Source of the DNA: Rhipicephalus microplus
Lineage: Eukaryota > Arthropoda > Arachnida > Ixodida > Ixodidae
NCBI RefSeq assembly: GCF_043290135.1
Contig: NC_134701.1
Coordinates: 60,694,502 to 60,758,501, forward strand
Reading direction: 5' to 3'
DNA: 64,000 bases
Shown here: positions 11,336 to 21,847 of the stretch, piece after piece
Layout: each line of letters opens with the position of its first letter
How positions within the stretch are numbered: the first letter of the stretch is position 1
The notes under the pieces: model-generated
Databases searched by the model: none
What the model was told of the DNA's origin: nothing
What the model saw: only the letters and a program-made list of their open reading frames with translations
Made by a program: the position numbers and the translations under genes

Positions 11336-11574
11336 TGTAGCGAGAGAGGAAGAGGGGACGGCGGCCAACGTGGTCATGTCGTTCTCTCGCTACTTTATTA
11401 TCCAGGTTGATTTGCTGAAGTGGAGCGGCGGCGGCTGCCATGTCCGAACCGCCAGGCACGTGAGCTCGATCTTACAGCTTGCGCCTCGAGCCGTCGCATC
11501 AGCTGCTCGAGAGGCGCAGCGCGGTGGCTAGAAAAATGACGATGATGATGAATGGCGATGATGATGCCGCTACA
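11336..11574 (-). repeat. 3' LTR of the compact element
   Basis: About 13 differences from the partner LTR by eye (near 94-95 per cent identity). A minus-strand AATAAA (plus TTTATT at 11394-11399) lies near its 3' side. GTAGCGAGAGA at 11337-11347 pairs perfectly with TCTCTCGCTAC at 11383-11393, giving a hairpin just after the poly(A) signal in transcript order. Confidence 0.85.
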
Positions 11575-11578
11575 GATT

Positions 11579-11592
11579 ACTCCCCCCCCCCC
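11579..11592 (-). other. Polypurine tract (plus-strand DNA primer site)
   Basis: Minus-strand G10 followed by AG and AATC, directly before the TGTAGC start of the LTR. This position and composition are diagnostic for LTR retrotransposons and fix the orientation. Confidence 0.8.
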
Positions 11593-11687
11593 GCGCAGAA
11601 ACGAAGCCGGAATGAAAATAATGAGACCGTATATACAAGCGAGTTGGGTTCGCAAAACGAAATGGGGTCCGTGAGCAGTCAAGGTCG

Positions 11688-12794
11688 TCAATTGGACGGG
11701 ACAATCGGCAACCAGTGGGTCTCTGACGGGTGACACTGGGAATGGCGCAGCGGACGAGGGTGGCGACGCAGGCACGCTGTTGGAAGGAGCGGGCGAGGGT
11801 CGTGATGAAGGGACACCCTTGTCGACAGCGAGTACCAATGACAAGGTGAAAAATGGTCAAGGGCCGAGAACACACGCGGGCCGTTTCGGTGCGGTCGATT
11901 GTCGCGCGCACTCGGACACTGTTGCTTAAAAGAAGGACTGTAGCATGAGCGTAGTACGGTCAGTCCAGAAGGTCTAGTGTTACTTCCTTGTTGGAGCTGG
12001 TGGGAACGTCGACAGGGAGTGCGGTCAAACCTGGTAGTGTGTTTACCGTGCTGGTACCGTCGCTTCCGGGGGCACATTACCGGCTGCGGCGGCCGCCTGG
12101 TCGGCCGAGTAGGGTACAGATAAGTTGGAAACGGTGCGCTTTGGACCGATGAAGTGCGACATGGTTTACAGTGATAACGAGCCGTCTCAGAGGGCACTGA
12201 TAGATTGCTTTTTCCGACCTTTGACGACGTGTAACACGTAGGCGTACGCCGATGAGTCGTCGCGTTGTTCGAGCTAGAACCGACGTTTGGTGATGCGAGA
12301 TCGAGCGGCGGGTATGTGGCGTCACATTTGTCATGGGCCGTCGACGGCGTTGAAATGCTCAAGCACGCGTACGTAGTCGTAGGCGGATGGTTTAACTGCG
12401 CATCTGTTGGGGCATGCACGGTGTGCTCCACCTGTGGTGAGCCAGGCGTGCAGCCCTCGGGATTTCCTGACATCGTCACAGCATCATGCACGTTCAGCCG
12501 TGCATGCTCAGGGGCTTGAACTTCTGTAGGATACATCGAGGATGATGTTAATAGGTGCTGGCAGTCCACGAGGTATTGATCAGCAGGCACCAGTGTGCAG
12601 GGGAAACTGATGGCGTGCAGTGTCACAGCGAGCTCTGGGTCCATAGTGTGAGTGGTGTCGTGGGCCTCCACAGGTGCCGGGACAGGCGGGGAGTCTGCAG
12701 GAAGGTCAGCTGGCCCAGCTAAGGTCGTCGAATTGCCCGGGACAGACAGTGGCGGGTCGAATTGAGGCTGCCAGGCTTGTGCTGACTGGAGCAT
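11688..12794 (-). CDS. Pro/Ser/Thr-rich 368-codon ORF inside the compact element
   Basis: This is the only long ORF of the interior; its start lies 65 bases after the 5' LTR. The N-terminal 170 residues are rich in Pro, Ala, Ser, Thr and His (for example DLPADSPPVPAPVEAHDTTH). The C-terminal half becomes Arg/Cys/Ser-rich and looks like an out-of-frame read. I see no zinc knuckle, capsid motif or enzyme signature. It may be a relic of Gag, a captured sequence or partly a chance frame. Confidence 0.35.
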   Translation of the reverse strand: MLQSAQAWQPQFDPPLSVPGNSTTLAGPADLPADSPPVPAPVEAHDTTHTMDPELAVTLHAISFPCTLVPADQYLVDCQHLLTSSSMYPTEVQAPEHARLNVHDAVTMSGNPEGCTPGSPQVEHTVHAPTDAQLNHPPTTTYACLSISTPSTAHDKCDATYPPLDLASPNVGSSSNNATTHRRTPTCYTSSKVGKSNLSVPSETARYHCKPCRTSSVQSAPFPTYLYPTRPTRRPPQPVMCPRKRRYQHGKHTTRFDRTPCRRSHQLQQGSNTRPSGLTVLRSCYSPSFKQQCPSARDNRPHRNGPRVFSALDHFSPCHWYSLSTRVSLHHDPRPLLPTACLRRHPRPLRHSQCHPSETHWLPIVPSN

Positions 12795-12858
12795 GGCCGC
12801 GTAGCTCGGTGGCAGTAGTGCAGCGCCGGTTGCTTGTTCGTGTGTCCGTGGTCACTAA

Positions 12859-13098
12859 TGTAGCGAGAGAGGAAGACGGAACGGCGGCCAACGTGGTCGT
12901 GCCGTTCTCTCGCTACTTTATTATCCAGGTTGATTTGATGAAGCGGAGCGGCGGCGGCTGCCACGTCTGAACCGCCAGGCACGTGAGCTCGATCTCCACA
13001 GCTCGCGCCTCGAGCCGTCGCATCAGCTGCACGAGAGGCGCAGCGCGGTGGCTAGAAAAATGACGATGATGATGAATGGCGATGATAATGACGCTACA
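12859..13098 (-). repeat. 5' LTR of the compact element
   Basis: Partner of 11336-11574, same ends. Plus TTTATT at 12917-12922 is the reverse-strand AATAAA. The interior sequence next to it (minus strand ATTAGTGACCACGG) would hold the primer-binding site, but I cannot assign a tRNA. Confidence 0.85.
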
Positions 13099-14056
13099 GA
13101 TATTTGCATGTTACCGGTAAAACGCGCATATGCTGCGACATTTGTCTTTTCTTGAAGCTGTCGGCAAACTACCACCATGCTTTCGCGTGCATTTGTATAA
13201 AGCTCTCGGATTTCTATTGATTCAATGCAAAGTGTGCCACACGGCTTTCAGTTTATTAGGACGCCAGTGTGAAGAGGCTAAATTTACATCTGCCCTGTTC
13301 AGAGCCTGGTGCCATTTCGATTCTGTGTGTTAAGTTTCATAGGAGTTTCACTTTTGCCGCGTTTTTCATCGGATGTTAAAAAAGGTCGTATCGTAGGTTC
13401 AATGACACCTTTGATGTTTTGCAGCTCCTTTGAAAGTATAATGATGCGCAAAAAAGTATTTTATGTTCACTTTGACTATGCATGTTTTTTGCAGTGCATC
13501 TTTCATTTCGGATAATATCCATGCCTTATCATGCAGCGTGTTCACTGAATCGAATGTCAATTAGGATGTTTTGACAGCTGGCTTTGTCGTCATATCACAC
13601 AATACCCCCTAAGATTGAGCATGTTTAGGTTACGTCGAGATTCACCCCGAACAATCTCGTCAAATTTCGCTAAACCATCGAAAATTCTATATCTGCCTTG
13701 GTTATTCTTGCAACTCGCTTTCATACCGAAGCTGTATGTAGTCCGTGGCTCGAGCGCATGCAAGGACATCATGTATTAGGTGCCAAAGCCGTCGTATCAT
13801 TGTGCGGCACGCCGTGGTTTGAGACTCCAGATTGATTCCGGCCACCTGAGTTTGTTTTGTTTTTTTACGTGCACCTAAATCTATTCGCTTTGTATACGAT
13901 GCAACAACAACGGACAGAGGGTGCACACACACCATCGTCACTTCTGTTTACATTGAGTATCATACCACCGTACGATCGAAATATGCAGCACCAACACGCC
14001 CTGTGTGTCATTCTTGCACCAAAACCTGGCGCACTCTTACTGCGTTCCGCTCCCAC
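13099..14056. other. No feature seen
   Basis: No element or gene recognised. A 167-codon plus ORF starting at 13857 runs across the tRNA-like segment that follows and has no family character. Confidence 0.5.
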
Positions 14057-14145
14057 GGAAATACAGCTGGCGTACGTGGGAATCGAACTCATAACTTCGA
14101 TTATAGCATCACAACACCTCATCATGCTAACTTATCGGAGGGTGT
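14057..14145 (-). mobile_element. tRNA-derived SINE head (second family)
   Basis: On the minus strand a TAGCATGATGAGG block (A-box-like) is followed about 40 bases later by GAGTTCGATTCCC (B-box-like), within a roughly 75-base tRNA-sized segment. It lacks a clean cloverleaf acceptor stem, so a SINE head is more likely than a tRNA gene. The sequence differs from the Ruka head. Confidence 0.45.
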
Positions 14146-15048
14146 TTTTTGCAGGACCTGTCCATACAAACGCTTATCGCGAACGCGCAGCACAAATCTG
14201 TTTACCCTATCAGCTGAATAAAATACTTGCAGGGCTCACATTACGGTATTTTATGTGTATTAAGCTAGCAAGCTCCACCACTTTCGCAATACCAATGGTC
14301 TCGGAAATCCAAAGTCCAATCACGAAGTGTAGAGTGGTTGTCTATTTGCTGTTTTTTTAGTTCACAAACACGCTTCCTTTTATTATGAGTGCAGCCATCG
14401 CGTTTATTTCGATAAATTATAGATTGTAGCTCTGTGCACGATAAAAGTTTCAAAGTAATGAGACCGTAAAGTATCAGTGAACTGCCATAATCTACTCTTG
14501 ACACATTTGCTACTCGCACTGGTTGCATTGGAAACAGTAGAAATGCATGGGCAATTTTCAAGTCTTCGTCATGTTTAAACTTTTGTAACAGCTCACAATG
14601 CAGCAGTAGTGCATGCCTGCTTTCCTGAATGACGAAGGAACGCTGCTCATGGCGTCTGAAATGCGAGATAGGAGCTCCAAGGAACACAAGGTGCGCGCAA
14701 TGTAAATCAGACTCTTCCCAGGCGGCGCTGCGAAAAACGCCACCACTAGCGCCCGCATCGCCGCGCTAGTCATAAATGGGTAGTGCACAAAGAGCCTTCC
14801 GCGAGCGAACGTGCATAAGCCCTCCCCTTCCGTTGGTCTTGAGGCGCGGTTTTCTGAAAATCAAGGACCTGGAGTTTCTTCCTTCAATACAACCTCGCTG
14901 CATAAATCTAGAGAGCTCACCTAAATGAAATGCGGGCATATTTCAAAAGACGTTTCATTTATTTCAGCGTAATTCAACAGGCAATTGAAATGCAAGCGAG
15001 CATTGCCTCACAATCAGTTCAAGGCATAAATTTCTATTTCGAGGCCTA
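14146..15048. other. No feature seen
   Basis: Nothing supportable; GC-rich words around 14700-14830 (CGCCACCACTAGCGCCC) are unassigned. Confidence 0.5.
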
Positions 15049-15084
15049 GCCCAGGTTTAACGCCTGAATGCGTTAAACTTGGGC
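15049..15084. other. 15-bp hairpin
   Basis: GCCCAGGTTTAACGC, loop CTGAAT, then GCGTTAAACTTGGGC: fifteen pairs with one G-T wobble. No gene is adjacent. Confidence 0.8.
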
Positions 15085-15244
15085 ATACACATGATGCCAA
15101 AGTGATTAAGGGCATACACAAACAATCTATGCGATCAGAGGTACAAAGCTTGCTTTATCCGGCACGATTGGCCCTGGTGATTTCTCGCTTCCTGGCTATT
15201 GAACTGTTTTATAAGGCATGCTCGAATGCCCTGTTGACGGTTGT

Positions 15245-15458
15245 CTTCCGTTTGTAGATACTGGAGGTCACGAGATTGACTCCCGGTGGCGGCGGCTGCA
15301 TTTTCGATGGAGGTGCAAAAGTTGTAGCCCTGTGTGCTCAGATTTGGGTGCATGTTAAAGAACCCCAGTTAGTTGAAACTCCCGGAGCCCTTCACTACAG
15401 CGTCTCTCATAATCATATGGTTGTTCTGGGACGTTAAACCCGACAAATCAATCGATCA
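15245..15458 (+). mobile_element. Ruka-type SINE, 5'-truncated
   Basis: The copy begins near the B-box (GAGATTGACTCCCGG) and continues with GGCGGCTGCATTTTCGATGG, GTGTGCTCAGATTTGGGTGC and GACGTTAAACCCGACAAATC, ending ATCAATCGATCA. It is more diverged than the 57456 copy. Confidence 0.8.
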
Positions 15459-16945
15459 GTTCTTTTGTAGATACTGCAAATGAAATGCATGCGTGTCCAC
15501 TTTCTTAGTGTCCAGCGAAAGGTAAAGCCGATGCCTCCGAGATAGCTTCGGTAATAGCCGAACCAATGAAAAAAACTGACTGTCGTCGCGATCATTTTGC
15601 GCTTTACCTGTACGGCGCACGTGTTCGCATTTCCTGGTTAAAGCCTGGACTTAGAGCCTTCAAAGCCCCACGTGCGTTATGCTGTGTGGTGGCGACAACT
15701 TCAGCTTATCGGTTGTCAAGGCGTGTGCGATGTTTATCGCGTCCAGGCACCACCTGTGTACTAGATGTGGCTCGTCGCGCACCGAGGTCAGAAGGTCTGT
15801 TTAGCTTTATTATAAAATTTACCACGGTTCCCTGTCAAGGCTACTCAAAACATTATGAGGAGACCTATATTGTAAGCGTCCGGCTGTGGGGAATGAGAAT
15901 AATGCGAGAACATAGCACGTTCGCAATGGCCTGTACTTAGCGCTCTCGCTATTCTGCTTTACGAAAGCTGCGGAAATCAGTAAAACTGAAGTCATTTACG
16001 TCCGTGGGCCTTCACGACGCAACACTAGCGCAAAATGGGTCTTTGTTTTTGTAGAGCGCGCAGCCGTAACGTCTGCTTTTGTTTTCGCCGTCTTTCAGAC
16101 GAGAGAACCAGCAAGCACTTCACGGAGGCTCGGTGACGCGTCCGACTAGCGGAGATAAATTCGTAGCTTTTTTCTGGGTGTTCAATACGCAAATACATAT
16201 AACATTTCACTCAACCGTTGTTTCGGGCGCTGTAGTTGCATCTTGTTCTGCAGCGAACTGTGCAAAAGAGTAGGGCTTTGCACTACTCAAAACTGCATCG
16301 ACAGGTGGAGCTTCGTGTCCGCAAAACTCCAGAGTGTGACGTCTATAGGAACATCGAGCAAGCGCGGCCCGTCCGAGCAACCGCAGCTTTACCCTCTCTA
16401 TGCTGGGGTGGTGAACAGTGTTTCGCAAACTTGAGCCTGCCTTCCCTATAAGGATATAGTCCACTTTGCTGATTCCCGTTTTGTTATACGCTGTGCGAAA
16501 ATTTCAGGCTAACTTTTCGTCGTATTGATTGTAACATTTCCCATTGTATTGCGGCCTTAATTTTTAAGATTCTGGCATAGGTAGTGTAGTAATTGCTGAT
16601 AAATCAAAAAGTGTGCTTCTCACAGTAATTTTATTTATTTGTCTGGGAGGTATAGCTGAGGAGAATACCAAATTACACAATCGCAGTCGAGTATTGTTTA
16701 TAAATGTACTATGCACAAAATATCCACTTTTTTGCTGCGCACCTAAAATTTCTGCGAATCAAGAAAATCGGCTTACAAGCTTTTGATATCATTTAGCTCA
16801 TTGGCTGCTTGCATGTTATTGCTTCCGTCAAAGAAACTCCCACGTGCATACACTGTTTTTTTTTGTATTTGTAAGTACACCAATATTACACGAGCCTAAA
16901 ATTTTTAGCATTTTTCAAGGAAAACTGACGTGGCTGCGTTTGTAA
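15459..16945. other. No gene seen
   Basis: Only short ORFs; the longest (124 codons from 15566) has no recognisable features. No repeat array found. Confidence 0.45.
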
Positions 16946-17197
16946 CTATATAAGCATACTTTCTAGGTAGATTACTAGTGTGTTAATTTCTTCAGGTGAT
17001 CCTGCATAGATATATATCTGCAGATGATGAAATATTAGAAAAGATGACCGATCATCTGCAAACAAGTTTATGCTGGATTGTATGTTATCTGTGATGTAAT
17101 TTATGTATACAAAGAGCAAAGGGAAATGAGAACGCTCCCTTGGGGCACACCTGAATTTACACTGACATACGATGAGCTTGCTGTGCTGTTGATTATA
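16946..17197 (-). pseudogene. CR1-like LINE reverse transcriptase fragment
   Basis: The minus strand encodes SGVPQGSVL, then YINYITDNIQSSINLFADD: the palm motifs of a non-LTR reverse transcriptase, with the FADD catalytic aspartates. Spacing fits the CR1/Jockey group. It is cut off exactly at the CACT duplication of Gypsy element A, so the LINE was there before A. The frame decays after the FADD. Confidence 0.65.
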
Positions 17198-17201
17198 CAC
17201 T

Positions 17202-17358
17202 TGTAAAGAGGTTTATTGGGCGAACCAAACGGGTAGGTGGGAGATTGGAGATAGCGACAGGACGAGGAAGATGGAGGAGCTCGAGCGCCGATCTCGTGGT
17301 GCCTTACTTTGCGATGATGGTTGCTGTTCCCTTTTGTCGTCATCATTCCTTCATTATA
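17202..17358 (-). repeat. 3' LTR of element A
   Basis: 157 bases; differs from the other LTR at two positions by eye (98.7 per cent). The minus-strand end reads CAATAAACCTCTTTACA, so AATAAA lies a few bases before the terminus. A purine-rich CAGGGGCAA precedes it at about 17361-17369. Confidence 0.9.
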
Positions 17359-17396
17359 ATTGCCCCTGTCGAGAAAGATCAAGCCATCCGGGCGAT

Positions 17397-18370
17397 CTAA
17401 CAAGTAGGAACGAGCGGGTCGAAGTACGGCTTCAAGCGGTCCACGTGAACAATATCGTGTCCACGCCGACGATGGTCACCGGGTGGCGTAAGCGGTTCAA
17501 TGGCGTAATTGACGGGCGACGTGCGCTCTACCACGCGGTATGGGCCATGGTAATTTGAAAGTAGCTTGGTAGACAAACCAGGTGCACAGGGTGGTACATA
17601 CAGCCATACAAGGGTTCCAGGGGCGAACTTGGCGGCAGGAGGGTGGTCGTCATCGCGGGCCTTTTTCTGGCGTGGCTGGTCAGCCGTAGTAAACTGCTTC
17701 GCTAGTTGGCGGCATTCTTCGGCGTGACGGGCAGCTTCCGACACGGTCGTGCACTCAGATACATCTGGTGCGTATGGCAGCAAAGTGTCAATTGTGTGCG
17801 ATGGTTGGCGTCCGTATAGAAGGTAGAATGGAGAAAAGCCGCTGGTGACTTGGCTAGCGGTGTTGTACGCGTAGGTCGCAAACGGAAGAACCAGGTCCCA
17901 GTTCATTTGGTCCGATGCCACATGCGTCCCGAGCATGTCACCCAGGGTCCGATTAAACCGCTCAGTCAGGCCATTCGTCTGAGGGTGGTAAGCAGTACTC
18001 ATCCGGTGTACAATATGGCACTGACGGAGAAGTGCTTGGATTACGTCGGATAGAAATACACGGCCCCGGTCACTGAGGAGCTCGCGAGGAGGGCCGTGAC
18101 GCAACACAAACCGATGGAGGATGAAAGATGCGACGTCCTGAGCGGTCGCCGTAGGAAGAGCAGCGGTTTTGGCGTACCGTGTCAGGTGATCTACAGCAAC
18201 GATAGCCCACCGGTTACCTGCTGTGGTCAATGGCAGTGGTCCATAAAGGTCGATTCCGACGCGATCGAATGGGCGGTCAGGGCACGCAAGCGGCTGTAGT
18301 GGAGCTGCTCCTGCATTCGGTGGCTGTTTTCGTCGCTGACACTCGTGGCAGCCACGAATAAACTGTCGAA
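17397..18370 (-). CDS. Gypsy A integrase, C-terminal part
   Basis: Integrase inserts the cDNA into the host genome. The minus frame holds the second half of the HHCC zinc domain (CHECQRRK), the catalytic core with DLYGPL and VAVDHLTRY, SDRGRVF and the HPQTNGLTERFNR helix carrying the catalytic Glu. The C-terminal GPYRVVERT segment and a stop at 17397 follow. The D,D,E residues all appear present. The two His of the zinc domain are separated from it by the insertion at 18371-18998. No chromodomain is seen. Confidence 0.85.
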
Positions 18371-18439
18371 CAAAAAAAAATTGCCCGCAGCTTCCCTCGG
18401 GGGAACACTGAGGAGGATGCGGAGCATATAATTGGTTAC

Positions 18440-18577
18440 GGGGTGTTAAAGTGCGGCTTACTTGGGTCGATGGCTACATTGGTTAACGTGGTTGTGAAAT
18501 GGGGTGTTAAATTGCGACTCACTTGGGTCGATGGCTAAATTGGTTAACGTGGTTGTAGGAGGGGGTGTTAAATGAGT
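18440..18577. repeat. 61-base tandem repeat, about 2.2 copies
   Basis: Units begin GGGGTGTTAAA at 18440, 18501 and 18562. They share CTTGGGTCGATGGCTA and ATTGGTTAACGTGGTTGT. The third unit is truncated. Confidence 0.85.
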
Positions 18578-18750
18578 GAACACGTACACACGTATGCGAA
18601 AGGGCGGCGCTGGTCGAAGGGACGTCGATCATTGTGTTTGTGGATTCGTTGGAATTCATTTCACCGCGACCTTGGACGTCGACGCGCCGTACAAACCAAC
18701 CGACGAGCGGCAACTGAGCGAGCGAGCGCCGACCTTGAGTATATATACAG

Positions 18751-18962
18751 CGCGACGGCGCATGCGCTGTCAGCTGTCGAATGTTCTCGAAGGAGAAGCG
18801 CGCGCGCGGCACAGATGGCGACGGCGCGACGGCGCATGCGCTGTCAGCTGTCGAATGTTCTCGAAGGAGAAGCGCGCGTGGCACAGATGGTGGGCGACGG
18901 CGCATGCGCGCGCGTCAGCTGTCGAATGTTCGAGAAGCGGTGCGGACGGCGCGGACGGCGCA
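18751..18962. repeat. About 70-base GC-rich tandem repeat, three copies
   Basis: Copies start with GCGACGGCGCATGCG near 18752, 18826 and 18893. Each contains GTCAGCTGTCGAATGTTC and GAGAAGCG. A TATATATA lies just before the first copy (18740-18747), so the array sits where proximal promoter repeats would, though in which direction is unclear. Confidence 0.85.
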
Positions 18963-18998
18963 CTACAAGGCGCGAGTATAAGATGCTTCCGCATCTAA

Positions 18999-21370
18999 AA
19001 GTAAACATCCCACGCCAGTTGTACCGCTTCCTTAAACGCTCGTAGGTCTTGAAGACACCGGCGTGAGCGCATTGTGGGTCGGAGTGAAATGATGCACAGA
19101 TTGTAGAGCGCAGCTTTCGGGGAATAACGAGCAGCCACTTCCTGCCGACTGGTGAGTAATTGCGCCGGTACAAGAGGCCACTTCGAATGGTGAAGTGGGA
19201 AGTCTGGCGTCGCATTGCTCGAGTGATGGGAAGTGTCGGTAACCCAGATAAGACGTCCAGAAGCGAAGCTATCCATGGATCGTCGCGCTGTGCAGAGGTC
19301 ATTGTGTCGATGCCAAGAGCGGACAGCGCGTGTTCCATAGAAGATATAGAGGCAGCCTCAGTCGACAGTGGTGATCGCGAGAGCGCATCAGCATCGGCAT
19401 GTTGGCGGCCGGAACGGTACACGACGCGGATGTCATACTCTTGAAGTCGCAGAGCCCAACGAGCAAGGCGACCTGATGGATTTTTCAGCGACGACAACCA
19501 ACATAAGGCATGATGGTCTGTAACTACAGCAAAGGTGCGGCCATATAAGTATGGGCGAAATTTCACAATTGCCCAAAGTATGGCTAAGCACTCTTTTTCG
19601 GTAACACTGTAGTTTACCTCAGCCTTGTTGAGCGTTCTGCTGGCGTAGGCGACGACATACTCAGGGGATCCAGGCTTGCGTTGAGCGAGAACTGCACCGA
19701 GACCGACACCGCTCGCGTCTGTATGGATTTCAGTTGCAGCCGTGGGATCATAGTGGCGCAATATAGGCGGTGATGTCAGGAGACGGCGAAGAGTGGTAAA
19801 TGCGTGATCACATTCGGAAGACCATGATGAGATGTCGTTGGCACTGCTTAAAAGTTGGGTCAAAGGGGCAATTATGGAGGCAAAGTTGCGCACAAACCGA
19901 CGAAAGTAGGAGCACAATCCTACGAAGCTGCGTAACTGCTTTACAGTCGTTGGTTTGGGGAATTCAGCAACAGCGCGTAGTTTAGCCGGGTCGGGAAGAA
20001 CACCATCCTTTGATACGACGTGACCGAGAATGGTGAGCGTCCGAGCAGCGAAGTGGCATTTCTTGAGATTCAGTTGGAGCTGCGCATTCTTCAGACACGT
20101 GAGGACATGTTTCAGGCGTACAAGGTGTGTTGCGAAATCGGGTGCAAAGACGACGATGTCATCGAGGTAGCAGAGGCATATGTTCCATTTCAAACCCCGC
20201 AGAACAGAGTCCATCATGCGCTCGAATGTGGCCGGCGCATTGCAGAGGCCGAAGGGCATGACATTAAACTCATATAGCCCGTCCGGTGTCACGAATGCTG
20301 TTTTTGGACGATCACCATCTGCTAAGGGCACCTGCCAATACCCCGAACGCAAATCTAACGATGAAAAAAACTCGGCACCTTGTAAGCAAACAAGGGCGTC
20401 ATCAATCCTGGGCAAAGGGTATACGTCTTTGCGAGTGATCTTATTTAGGCGCCTGTAATCAACGCAGAAGCGAATTGTACCATCCCTCTTTTTAACAAGA
20501 ACGACAGGTGATGCCCATGGACTTTGGGAAGGTCGGATAACGTCGCGCTTGAGCATATCGTCAACGTGTTCGGTGATAACCTGACGTTCCGTGGCGGAAA
20601 CACGGTATGGTCGCTGTCGTACTGGCGCGTTGGAGCCTGTGTCGATGCGGTGGAAAAAACCGGGAGTTCGGCCAAGGGTAGGTTGAGCAACGTCAAAGGA
20701 TTCACGAAACTGGTAGAGCAGCTGAAGGAGCTCAGAGCGTTCAGATGGTGATAGTCCATCGGCAATCGATGAATCGAAAAGCTCGCAAGGTGGTGTATTG
20801 GAAGGGTTGAGGGCACTGATGGCGTCGTAGTCACCGGAACAATCTGGCGGCATGGTAAAAATTTGTTCTTTATCAATGGCATGCACGTGTCCAAGAGATT
20901 CACCTTGAAACAGTTCAACGGGATACGGAAGGGGATTGATGAGGCAAAGAGCACTGTTTCCTTCAGAAATAGAGAGGGTTGAATCAGGCAGAAGAAAGAA
21001 TCTTCGACTAAGAAAGAGTCTTGATGGCTCAAAGAATGCAGCTTCGTTCCTAATGCCGTCACAGAACACGGGGAGCAACACAGCTGCTGTCGGAGGAATT
21101 TCAGTGCCTTCTTTGACGACGAGTTTGTTTACGGCGGGCTGAATGCGGCTGGTTGGTTGGTCGTAAAACGGGAAAAGTTCAAGCTCCGATCTTGCACAAT
21201 CAATAACGGCATGGTTACGCGATAAAAAATCCCATCCAAGTATGATGTCGTGTGAGCATGACGACAGGACAATAAACTCAACAGTGTAGTGGTCCTTCGC
21301 GATCATCAGTCGGACGGTACAGGCGGCTACAGGCTGAACCGGGTCCCCATTCGCTGTTTGCAAGGACATC
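18999..21370 (-). CDS. Gypsy A protease end, reverse transcriptase, RNase H and integrase start
   Basis: One open minus frame of about 790 codons. In order: protease C-terminal [13 protein letters not shown]; reverse transcriptase with [48 protein letters not shown] and the catalytic CYLDDIVVF; RNase H with [23 protein letters not shown] and [15 protein letters not shown]; and the integrase N-terminus up to [12 protein letters not shown]. It makes double-stranded cDNA from element RNA. The catalytic aspartates are intact. The ORF begins artificially in the LTR of element B, because B split the protease region. Confidence 0.9.
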
Positions 21371-21374
21371 ATAT

Positions 21375-21781
21375 TGCCACGTTCCATTTCCCAAGTTTTT
21401 GTTATCGTCCCAAAACACCACACGATTCTCAGCGCAAACCGCGCCTGCAGTTTTCGAGAGGGTTCCGGACTGTAGTAGATCATTTAGATAAGATCACGCC
21501 CACTGTGCGAATGGTACAGATTGTTCTGGAACGTACGCCGCCGCCAGCGATAGCGCTAGAACATTCGACGGCGGGAGTATAAATGCCGACGCGCTTCGCC
21601 GCTTGTCAGTTGTTGATCGAAGGCCGACGCTTCGCTCGCCGCTATCAGTCCGAGACTGCTATCTGTGCGAAACTGCTGCTGTAATTGGACTTTCCGTTTA
21701 CCGGGCACAGGTTCGCCCAAATAAACAGTTAAATCCCAACACGAAGTCTCCTGTCTTCGGCCACGTCACGACCCCGTGACA
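21375..21781 (+). repeat. 5' LTR of element B with promoter signals
   Basis: 407 bases. A TATAAA at 21578-21583 within GGAGTATAAATGCC and an AATAAA at 21720-21725 give the expected U3-R-U5 order with a short R region. Immediately downstream, TCTGGTGGAGGTGCTGGGTA is the primer-binding region. Confidence 0.9.
21578..21583 (+). promoter_or_regulatory. TATA box of element B 5' LTR
   Basis: TATAAA in a GC-rich context about 140 bases before the AATAAA signal. The same box is at 22744-22749 in the 3' LTR. Confidence 0.6.
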
Positions 21782-21847
21782 TCTGGTGGAGGTGCTGGGT
21801 AACGATCCCAGTACCTCTCGCATGCCAAGCGAGAATCATACCCCTAG

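Larger units (their letters stand above)
11336..13098 (-). mobile_element. Compact non-autonomous LTR retrotransposon (TRIM/LARD-like)
   Basis: Two direct repeats of 239 and 240 bases, each starting TGTAGC and ending GCTACA, bound a 1.28-kb interior. The element is flanked on both sides by GATA (11332-11335 and 13099-13102), a 4-base target duplication. On the minus strand a G-rich polypurine tract abuts the LTR at 11336-11574, so that LTR is 3' and transcription is minus. No protease, reverse transcriptase or integrase is recognisable, so mobility would need enzymes from another element. Confidence 0.85.
18371..18998. mobile_element. Unclassified non-autonomous insertion inside integrase
   Basis: The integrase reading frame stops at GTTCGAC/AAAA on one side and resumes at AAAAGTAAAC on the other, so about 630 bases were inserted, probably with an AAAA duplication. 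Near the two ends, GATGCGGAGCATATAAT (18415) and, inverted, GATGCGGAAGCATCTTATA (about 18976-18995) look like terminal repeats. The interior has two tandem arrays. No coding function is recognised; transposon class is unknown. Confidence 0.65.

Noticed and set aside
11398..11911. Overlapping 148- and 113-codon minus ORFs
   Set aside because: Alternative frames over the 3' part of the compact element; they run into the LTR and polypurine tract and show no domain.
13857..14360. 167-codon plus-strand ORF
   Set aside because: It runs antisense through a tRNA-like SINE head and has no domain, splice or start-context support.
17101..17403. 100-codon ORF joining Gypsy LTR to reverse transcriptase motifs
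   Set aside because: It is a chance read-through from the 3' LTR of element A into the flanking CR1-like fragment across the CACT junction.
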